From NCBI GenBank assembly GCA_945889235.1, contig CAMDBK010000063.1, positions 1 to 11,995 of the forward strand: 11,995 nucleotides of DNA, in the 5' to 3' direction. The notes under the pieces were generated by a model. That model made no database searches, was not told the DNA's origin, and was given only the letters and a program-made list of their open reading frames with translations. Source of the stretch: Chitinophaga pinensis (GTDB taxonomy: Bacteria > Bacteroidota > Bacteroidia > SXHM01). The position numbers and the translations under genes are program-made. Below are positions 6,941 through 11,995 of the stretch, piece by piece; position 1 is the stretch's first letter, and the number at the start of each line of letters is the position of its first letter.

Positions 6941-7705
6941 TCAAAAATCCACTTCAACCAGCAACGGACAGTGATCAGAATGTTTTGCCATTGGAAATAT
7001 TTCTGCACGTTGTAATTTATTTTCTAATGATTTACTCACCATGTGGTAATCAATGCGCCAGCCAAGGTTCTTCTCACGTGAGTTGGCACGGAAACTCCAC
7101 CAGGTGTAATTGTTCGGTTCATTGTTATAATGCCGGAATGAATCAATAAAACCGCTGTCAATAAATTTACCAATCCACTCTCTTTCTTCAGGTAAAAAGC
7201 CGGATGTTTTAGCATTGCTGTATGGATTATGAATGTCAATCGGCTTGTGACAAATATTGTAATCACCTGAAATAATAAGGTTGGGGCGTTGCTTTTTTAA
7301 TTCATCAATGTAGTTTTGAAAATCGCCTAACCACTGCATTTTAAAAGCCTGACGCTCATCACCACTTGAACCCGAAGGGTGATAAACACTCATTACTGAA
7401 ACATCACCGTAGTCAGCTCGGATAACGCGTCCTTCGCGGTCATACACATCCATGCTGCATCCGAAATGAATTTTGTCGGGTACGCGTTTTGTGAGAATGG
7501 CAACACCGCTGTAACCCTTTTTTTCAGCGGGATGCCAGTAATGTTTGTAACCCAACTGTTCAAAAATTCCGGCATCAAATTGTGTGGGATCAGCTTTCAG
7601 TTCCTGAAAGCAAACAACATCGGCATCAGTTGCTTTCAGCCAGTCGGCAAGGCCTTTGCTGAGTGCAGAACGAATACCGTTGACATTGTAAGAAATGATT
7701 TTCAT
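6941..7705 (-). CDS. xth: Exodeoxyribonuclease III (AP endonuclease)
   Basis: A 254-residue enzyme of the exonuclease III branch of the EEP (endonuclease/exonuclease/phosphatase) family, which cleaves DNA at abasic sites and removes 3' blocking groups in base excision repair. Active-site motifs are present: SYNVNGIR with Asn7, CFQELK with metal-binding Glu35, VYHPSGS with Tyr108, SGDYNI with Asp148 and Asn150, GWRIDY, and the terminal HSDHCP with Asp244 and catalytic His245. The length is normal for bacterial ExoIII. The open frame extends 13 codons to an ATG at 7744, but the added peptide (MLKQVQHDV...) is the translation of the palindromic repeat at 7720-7782, so the ATG at 7703-7705, giving MKIISYNVNG, is the real start. 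The gene is bracketed by two copies of this repeat. Confidence 0.95.
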   Translation of the reverse strand: MKIISYNVNGIRSALSKGLADWLKATDADVVCFQELKADPTQFDAGIFEQLGYKHYWHPAEKKGYSGVAILTKRVPDKIHFGCSMDVYDREGRVIRADYGDVSVMSVYHPSGSSGDERQAFKMQWLGDFQNYIDELKKQRPNLIISGDYNICHKPIDIHNPYSNAKTSGFLPEEREWIGKFIDSGFIDSFRHYNNEPNNYTWWSFRANSREKNLGWRIDYHMVSKSLENKLQRAEIFPMAKHSDHCPLLVEVDF

Positions 7706-7719
7706 TGGTTTGTTTGATA

Positions 7720-7782
7720 CGTCATGCTGAACTTGTTTCAGCATCTTAACAAAAGAGACCCTGAAACAAGTTCAGGGTGACG
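7720..7782. repeat. Palindromic repeat, family B copy 2
   Basis: The same element and orientation as 6876-6936, with identical arms and a slightly longer loop (TTAACAAAAG in place of TTACATTG). It starts 15 nt upstream of the xth start codon and ends 11 nt past the stop of the cysteine-rich lipoprotein gene, so it would lie in any transcript joining the two. Confidence 0.9.
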
Positions 7783-7793
7783 GCATATAAATT

Positions 7794-8087
7794 TTATTTT
7801 TTCAAACAGTTGTAATGATTGGCTTCCATGGTGGCTTTGTTATCACTTCCGCAAATATCGTCCATAACATCGTTGTTGTATTGGCAGGCGTAGCCCTGAC
7901 TTTCAAAGTAGGCTTTCCATGCTTCAATAGAAAGTCCGTTGAGTACAGAATCTCCATCGCAACCGCCAACAATAAGTCCGTTCTTTTCACAGGTGCCGCA
8001 CTTCTTTGTGCACTCATAGCAGTTGTTGCAGCTTGATGCGAAGAAGATGAGAGAGAAAATTGAGGTAAAGAGCAGAGTGTTTTTCAT
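7794..8087 (-). CDS. Small cysteine-rich lipoprotein, unknown function
   Basis: A 97-residue predicted lipoprotein. The ATG at 8085-8087 gives a typical signal peptide (MKNTLLFTSIFSLIFFASSC) with the acylated Cys at 20. The longer open frame to 8135 only adds a poor extension overlapping the repeat zone. After the lipid anchor comes a tight cluster C23, C26, C30, C33 (NNCYECTKKCGTC) and then C43, C68, C79 and C94: eight cysteines apart from the lipid Cys. Spacings of CxxC type suggest either four disulphides in the oxidising periplasm or metal binding; the sequence cannot decide. I recall similar CYECTK lipoproteins in other Bacteroidota but no named family. It lies between lpxB and xth on the same strand. 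Confidence 0.78.
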   Translation of the reverse strand: MKNTLLFTSIFSLIFFASSCNNCYECTKKCGTCEKNGLIVGGCDGDSVLNGLSIEAWKAYFESQGYACQYNNDVMDDICGSDNKATMEANHYNCLKK

Positions 8088-8121
8088 AGGATTTTTTTTT
8101 GCAATAATAGGTAAAAATATT

Positions 8122-8180
8122 GCCACGAATTTCACTAATTGCCACGAATTAAATTAGTGATAATTAGTGAAATTAGTGGC
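8122..8180. repeat. Palindromic repeat, family A copy 2
   Basis: The arm 8122-8140 matches the reverse complement of 8162-8180 at 18 of 19 positions; the middle contains another GCCACGAATT block and its partner. It is related to 33-98. The end at 8173-8180 is inside lpxB and supplies its last two codons (Ser, His) and its TAA stop. Confidence 0.9.
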
Positions 8181-9285
8181 TGAATTCATAAATTGATTTT
8201 GCTGCACGTTCAGATGCACCAATGTTTCCAAGCTTTTCTCTCAGCAACGCATACTCCTTTTTCATTTCTGAAATGCGCACTTTGTTTTCAAGAATATCTT
8301 TCAGTTCTTTTTCAATGTTGGCGGTGTTCAATTCGTCCTGTATCAGTTCATGAACTACGAGCTTGTCCATAATCAGGTTTACAAGTGAAATGTATTTTAC
8401 TTTTATCAGCAGTTTTGCAATGTAATATGATAATCCGCTGCCTTTATAACAAACTACTTCCGGAACACCGTGAAGCGCTGTTTCCAACGTAGCAGTACCG
8501 GAGGTAACTATGGCTGCGCTTGCTTTTTCAAGTAATGAATACGTTTCACCAAAAACAATGGAAACATTTTTTCCCTGCACGTCCGGCAGGCGGGCGGTTG
8601 TGAATTGTTTGTAAAAACTTTCATCAACAGAAGGGGCGCCTGCAATTACAAATTTGTAAGAAGGGAATTTTATAACAACGTTCAGCATTTCGGGAAGCAT
8701 AACAGCGATTTCTTGTTTGCGGCTACCGGGTACTAAAGCAATAACAGGTTTGTCTGTTACCCTGAGCGTAGTCGAAGGGCTTTTATCAATTATATCTAAC
8801 AACGGATGCCCCACATATTCCACATCATAATTCCATTTTTTATAAAACTCTTTTTCAAACGGAAGTATAACAATCATCTTGTCAACACAGGCTTTCAGCT
8901 TATTCACACGTGATGATTTCCATGCCCATACCTGTGGAGAAATATACCAGATACTTTTTATTCCCAGCTCTTTTACAAAAGGTGCAATGCGCAAATTAAA
9001 ACCTGGATAATCTACAAAAATTACAGCATCGGGTTTCCAAATAACAATGTCTTTTTTGCAGAAGTCAATGTTTGTAAAAATAGTGCGGATATTCATCAGC
9101 ACTTCCGTAAATCCCATGAAAGCAAGTTCGCGGTAATGCTTAACTATTGTTCCACCCGCAGCCTGCATTTTATCACCACCCCAGCAACGGAACTCAGCAT
9201 TGCTGTCGAGTTTCTTCAACTCTTTAATAAGATTGCTGGCGTGTAAATCACCTGAGGCTTCACCGGCTATGATATAATATTTCAT
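8173..9285 (-). CDS. lpxB: Lipid-A-disaccharide synthase
   Basis: A 370-residue glycosyltransferase (family GT19) that joins UDP-diacylglucosamine and lipid X into the lipid A disaccharide at the inner membrane. Motifs in order: AGEASGDLHASNL (7-19), WGGDKM, VDYPGFNLR, YISPQVWAW (114-122), VGHPLLD, ALVPGSRKQEI (183-193), VTSGTATLETAL (260-271) and PEVVCYK. The length is normal. Two oddities stand out. Residues 169-177 (SPSTTLRVT) are encoded by a repeat-like 26-nt segment in the linker before PGSRKQE. Residues about 231-238 (ARLPDVQG) come from a very GC-rich stretch before the TY.LL.KA segment. Both lie in variable loops. The last codons and stop come from the palindromic repeat at 8122-8180. 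It lies downstream of surE and the small membrane protein; surE next to lpxB is, from memory, a common Bacteroidota arrangement. Confidence 0.96.
   Translation of the reverse strand: MKYYIIAGEASGDLHASNLIKELKKLDSNAEFRCWGGDKMQAAGGTIVKHYRELAFMGFTEVLMNIRTIFTNIDFCKKDIVIWKPDAVIFVDYPGFNLRIAPFVKELGIKSIWYISPQVWAWKSSRVNKLKACVDKMIVILPFEKEFYKKWNYDVEYVGHPLLDIIDKSPSTTLRVTDKPVIALVPGSRKQEIAVMLPEMLNVVIKFPSYKFVIAGAPSVDESFYKQFTTARLPDVQGKNVSIVFGETYSLLEKASAAIVTSGTATLETALHGVPEVVCYKGSGLSYYIAKLLIKVKYISLVNLIMDKLVVHELIQDELNTANIEKELKDILENKVRISEMKKEYALLREKLGNIGASERAAKSIYEFSH
8573..8597. repeat. GC-rich repeat-like segment inside lpxB
   Basis: A 25-nt stretch almost entirely G and C in an AT-leaning gene. Read on the minus strand it contains CCTGCCGGACGTGCAGG, an imperfect palindrome (CCTGC...GCAGG). 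It encodes about residues 231-238. It may be an in-frame repeat insertion, but this is not certain. Confidence 0.4.
8756..8781. repeat. In-frame repeat-like insert in lpxB
   Basis: Contains CCCTGAGCGTAGTCGAAGGG (8760-8779). From memory this motif is a frequent intergenic repeat in many bacteria. Here it is read in frame as SPSTTLRVT in the linker of LpxB before the PGSRKQE motif, without disturbing the enzyme's core motifs. Confidence 0.65.
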
Positions 9286-9385
9286 TGGGTGATTGGGTAA
9301 TTGGGTAATTAAGGTGATTGAGTTAATTAGTTTAATGCAAAGAAGAATTTGTTTTACAATTTACCATAATTACCTCAATTACCTT
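9286..9385. repeat. Tandem and inverted repeat between lpxB and the small membrane protein gene
   Basis: Directly upstream of the lpxB start, units of about 8 nt (TGGGTGAT, TGGGTAAT, TGGGTAAT and diverged forms) repeat in tandem. The arm 9311-9328 (AAGGTGATTGAGTTAATT) matches the reverse complement of 9368-9385 at 16 of 18 positions, so the region can form a hairpin with a loop of about 39 nt. It fills almost the whole 108-nt gap. Confidence 0.75.
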
Positions 9386-9393
9386 TGTCCCAT

Positions 9394-9687
9394 TTATAAC
9401 CCTTGCCATTCCATCAACTTTAATATTGCAATACCGGCACCCCATATAAATGTGGAGAACAAAATCCCGCGTGCCGATAATTCAAAATCGTATTTCAGAA
9501 ACAAAAAAAACGCAGTAAGGTTCCCTAGTAAACTAAGGCTGATGAGCTTTGCAAGTATTCCGAAAGAAGTAAAAAGATAATCAGGTGCTACACGGTTAAA
9601 TGTAAACGTGTGGAGCAAAAAGAAAACAATTGCCGGAACTACTATTCCGCAAAGTATTCCCGTAAGAACTGAGTTTTTATTTACCAT
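9394..9687 (-). CDS. Small integral membrane protein, unknown function
   Basis: A 97-residue protein with three predicted membrane helices: about 7-27 (GILCGIVVPAIVFFLLH), 43-65 (FGILAKLISLSLLGN...) and 72-90 (GILFSTFIWGAGIAILKLM). No catalytic motif is visible. The start ATG (9685-9687) lies inside the end of surE, overlapping it by 11 nt (AATGGTAAATAA), so translation is probably coupled. lpxB lies next on the same strand, beyond a 108-nt repeat-filled gap. A link to lipid A or the envelope is inferred only from position. Confidence 0.85.
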   Translation of the reverse strand: MVNKNSVLTGILCGIVVPAIVFFLLHTFTFNRVAPDYLFTSFGILAKLISLSLLGNLTAFFLFLKYDFELSARGILFSTFIWGAGIAILKLMEWQGL

Positions 9688-10456
9688 TAAACTTCCAGGT
9701 ATTTAAAATAGGAATTGCATGATGTGCCGTAAAATCAAACTGCACTGGAACTACCGAAACATACCCATTTGCAAGTGCCCATTCATCGGTGTCTTCACCT
9801 TTATCAAAGTTCTGAAATTTTCCGGTTAACCAATAATATTTACGTTTGTACGGGTCGTGGCGCTCATCAAATTCTTCCTGCCATTTTGCATTTGCCTGGC
9901 GACAAATTTTCACGCCTTTTATCTGTTTCAGTTTTTTGTCGGGGATGTTTACATTCAGCAATGTTCCTTCAGGTAAGCCGTGTTTCAAAACATTGGCAGC
10001 AATAAGTTGCGCATATTTTTTTGCAGGTGTAAAATCTGCATCTAATGAATAGTTGAGTAATGAAAATCCGATGGAAGGGATTCCTTCAATAGCCCCTTCC
10101 ATAGCGGCTGACATGGTTCCCGAATAAATTACATTGATGGAAGAATTGCTTCCGTGATTAATTCCCGAAACACATAAATCGGGTTTGCCGTGCAGTATTT
10201 TATCAATGGCTAATTTTACACAATCAACGGGTGTGCCCGAACACTGGTAGCCCATCACTTCGCCATGATACGTTGTTTTATCTAACCGCAAGGGTTTGTT
10301 TATGGTTATAGCATGTCCCATGCCCGATTGCGGGCTATCGGGGGCAACCACAAATACATGTCCTAAAGGTTTCATGGCTTCAACCAGCGCCTGTATGCCG
10401 GGCGCGGTAATGCCATCATCGTTGGTAATTAATATGGTTGGTTTCTTTTGTTTCAT
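9677..10456 (-). CDS. surE: 5'-/3'-nucleotidase SurE
   Basis: A 259-residue metal-dependent phosphatase that removes phosphate from nucleoside 5'- and 3'-monophosphates. Motifs: ILITNDDG with metal ligands Asp13 and Asp14, APDSPQSGMGHAIT with ligand Ser44, YQCSGTPVDCVKLA, SGINHGSN with ligand Asn100, and YSGTMSAAMEGAIEGIPSIGFS. The length is typical. The ATG at 10454-10456 places the NDDG motif at the usual distance from the N-terminus. A -7-like box, TAGTTTTG (10464-10471), ends 7 nt before the ATG, which would give an almost leaderless transcript. surE is the first gene of the minus-strand run and is divergent from the T9SS-exported protein gene at 10549; the two promoters share 92 nt. Confidence 0.96.
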   Translation of the reverse strand: MKQKKPTILITNDDGITAPGIQALVEAMKPLGHVFVVAPDSPQSGMGHAITINKPLRLDKTTYHGEVMGYQCSGTPVDCVKLAIDKILHGKPDLCVSGINHGSNSSINVIYSGTMSAAMEGAIEGIPSIGFSLLNYSLDADFTPAKKYAQLIAANVLKHGLPEGTLLNVNIPDKKLKQIKGVKICRQANAKWQEEFDERHDPYKRKYYWLTGKFQNFDKGEDTDEWALANGYVSVVPVQFDFTAHHAIPILNTWKFNGK

Positions 10457-10463
10457 CGGGATG

Positions 10464-10471
10464 CAAAACTA
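10464..10471 (-). promoter_or_regulatory. Putative -7 box for surE
   Basis: TAGTTTTG on the minus strand matches TAnnTTTG exactly and ends 7 nt before the surE ATG. No TTG is present 17-23 nt further upstream. Confidence 0.35.
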
Positions 10472-10503
10472 TTATAAAAAAGAGAAAGCGTTTAAAGAGT
10501 GAT

Positions 10504-10532
10504 TTTGCTAAAGAAGAGATTTGTTACATTTG
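10504..10532 (+). promoter_or_regulatory. Bacteroidota-type promoter of the T9SS type A protein gene
   Basis: TTTG (10504-10507) and TACATTTG (10525-10532) are separated by 17 nt, which fits the published Flavobacterium consensus TTG-N17-23-TAnnTTTG. The ATG at 10549 is 16 nt downstream, implying a very short leader. Confidence 0.6.
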
Positions 10533-10548
10533 AAGTAAATTGCTTGCA

Positions 10549-11995
10549 ATGAAAAACCTTTTACTCGTTTATTGTTTCATTCTTTTTTCAATTGCAGCAA
10601 CTGCACAGAACTATAGGGCTGTAGTTCCCAATCAGGAGAAATATTATATTGACGAAACAGGTTTTATACGTGGTACAAAGATTTTTTATTCAGATACAAT
10701 AGGTACAGATACTATTCTCAATAATTTTTATGCAATTGAAAATGATACATTGAGTTGTCCTCCGCCTGAAAATTATTTCGAATCCTTTAATGTTTATGGT
10801 TCTTCATGGGTAGGTAGAAAAATTGTTGTTTCTGATGATGGAATAAACAAGTTCTACAATACTTCGAATGAGGAAATAGTAATTAATGTTGAAGCCACAG
10901 AGGGTAGCATTTGGACAATATTTAATTTAGGTAACGGTGATTACATTGAAGCAAACGTTGATACAATTATTGAGGCAACTGTTTTAGGAAATCTTGATTC
11001 AGTAAAAGTTATTTCTTTACAAGCAAAAGATGTTTCCAATAATTTAATTCCGCATAATTTTAACGGTAAAGAAATTCACATCGGTAAACAAAGTGGTTTT
11101 GTTAAAATTTTCAATCTTCTTCACTTTCCTTTTGATACTGTTCAGTATGTTATTACTGATAAATCAAAAATGACAAGGCGTGATGTGTATGAATATAATG
11201 TTGGAGATGTTGTTCAGATAAAAATAAGTGACTATGCTGGGGAAGCCTACGACACTTTACAATATCTCACCCGAACAATACTTGATAAAACTTATTCAAG
11301 CGATATGGATACAATTACATATTCAATTAAAAGGAAACATTTGATATACAGGTCTTATTTTGATTGGCAAAATCAGATAACGATACCTTTCGATACTATT
11401 ATTTATGTCGATACAGCAAACGCAATCTATACTATGCTAAACAATTTTGTCTTTTATAGTATGCCTGAGGAATCAACCTTTAGCTACTCATTGGAAGAAT
11501 ATGAACTTACTTCAAAGCCACAAGAATATAATGAGAGAAGAGTTATGGATGCTTCCTATGATTTTAATATTTCTAATCCTGAAAACGACAGTTGCTATCA
11601 TTATTGTGGATTTTGCGATGGATCATGGGAAGGTGAAACCTATATTGAAGGGCTTGGGAGTTTATTTTGGTCTGGTGGTATAGATCACAGTTACTCCGAA
11701 GAAATAGTTTATTATCAAATAGGAAACGAAACTTATGGCGAACTTTTTACCTCTATTAAAGATATTAATCTGTCATACTTTAATATAAAGATTTATCCCA
11801 ACCCCGCCACCAACTCCATCACCCTCGATTTAACTTCAACACCCACCCCAAAAACCTCTCAACTACAAATCCTCAACACCCTCGGGCAAACCGTTTACCA
11901 ATCTTCTGTCAGCACTCAGCGGTTTACAGTTGATGTTTCTTCATTTAATTCGGGTATTTATTTCCTCACTATAAATAATGGGGAGAAGGAAATGC
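10549..11995 (+). CDS. Secreted protein with T9SS type A sorting domain (3' end beyond window)
   Basis: An open frame of 482 codons from ATG 10549-10551 to the window edge, with no stop. Residues 1-19 are a signal peptide (LLLVYCFILFSIAATA, cleavage before QNYRA). The passenger (about 20-405) is rich in Asp, Thr, Ile and Tyr, is probably beta-rich, and has no recognised catalytic motif. Its end (CDGSWEGETYIEGLGS ... IVYYQIGNETYGELF) resembles, from memory, a segment common before sorting domains in Bacteroidota exported proteins. From about residue 411 the type A sorting domain begins: IKIYPNPATNSI, LQILNTLGQTVY, and SSFNSGIYFLTINNGEKEM at the edge, so only a few residues are missing. It would be exported by T9SS and cleaved or anchored at the cell surface. 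Codon use shifts abruptly at the YPNP motif. Function unknown. Confidence 0.88.
   Translation, partial: MKNLLLVYCFILFSIAATAQNYRAVVPNQEKYYIDETGFIRGTKIFYSDTIGTDTILNNFYAIENDTLSCPPPENYFESFNVYGSSWVGRKIVVSDDGINKFYNTSNEEIVINVEATEGSIWTIFNLGNGDYIEANVDTIIEATVLGNLDSVKVISLQAKDVSNNLIPHNFNGKEIHIGKQSGFVKIFNLLHFPFDTVQYVITDKSKMTRRDVYEYNVGDVVQIKISDYAGEAYDTLQYLTRTILDKTYSSDMDTITYSIKRKHLIYRSYFDWQNQITIPFDTIIYVDTANAIYTMLNNFVFYSMPEESTFSYSLEEYELTSKPQEYNERRVMDASYDFNISNPENDSCYHYCGFCDGSWEGETYIEGLGSLFWSGGIDHSYSEEIVYYQIGNETYGELFTSIKDINLSYFNIKIYPNPATNSITLDLTSTPTPKTSQLQILNTLGQTVYQSSVSTQRFTVDVSSFNSGIYFLTINNGEKEM

Noticed and set aside
7720..7782. Hairpin after the cysteine-rich lipoprotein gene as a rho-independent terminator
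   Set aside because: The stem is strong, but no T-run follows it on the minus strand, and the same element occurs elsewhere as a dispersed repeat.
10318..10344. GC-rich hairpin-like sequence (CCCGATTGCGGGCTATCGGG) inside surE
   Set aside because: It encodes the conserved PDSPQSGMG segment of SurE, so the sequence is explained by protein conservation and is not an inserted repeat.

Overview
The window suggests a Gram-negative member of the Bacteroidota. It carries type IX secretion (T9SS) sorting domains of both type A and type B, SprB-type adhesin repeats, Bacteroidota-style lipoprotein signals, a lipid A synthesis gene, and several matches to the Bacteroidota promoter -7 box (TAnnTTTG). Genes are compact and mostly on the minus strand, and the gaps are filled with short palindromic repeats of several kinds.

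Left edge (1-620, minus strand): a two-gene operon encodes a small DUF2283 protein and an unnamed 55-residue partner whose 5' end seems to be missing. Just after it lies an orphan tail of a T9SS type A sorting domain. A 27-nt piece of that tail is duplicated on the far side of a palindromic repeat.

Surface genes (619-5275, minus strand): a 1160-residue secreted adhesin-like protein (SprB repeats, PKD domains, type B sorting domain) lies downstream of a coiled-coil OmpA-family lipoprotein that probably anchors to peptidoglycan. A conserved protein of unknown function (5432-6148, plus) is divergent from the OmpA gene, and its 3' end overlaps that of a DUF218/SanA-like lipoprotein gene.

Housekeeping run (6138-10456, minus strand, read right to left): surE, a small three-helix membrane protein overlapping surE by 11 nt, lpxB, a cysteine-rich small lipoprotein, an exodeoxyribonuclease III gene (xth), and the SanA-like gene. 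The xth gene is bracketed by two copies of one palindromic repeat. Start codons supplied by that repeat give false N-terminal extensions for two genes. lpxB takes its stop codon from another repeat and carries one, perhaps two, in-frame repeat-like inserts.

Right edge (10549-11995, plus strand): a secreted protein with a T9SS type A sorting domain runs off the window and has a good promoter. Its codon use changes abruptly at the start of the sorting domain.

I see no CRISPR array, transposase, tRNA, rRNA or recognisable defence system. The most unusual aspect is the density of palindromic repeats that interact with coding sequence, together with signs that T9SS sorting domains move as modules.
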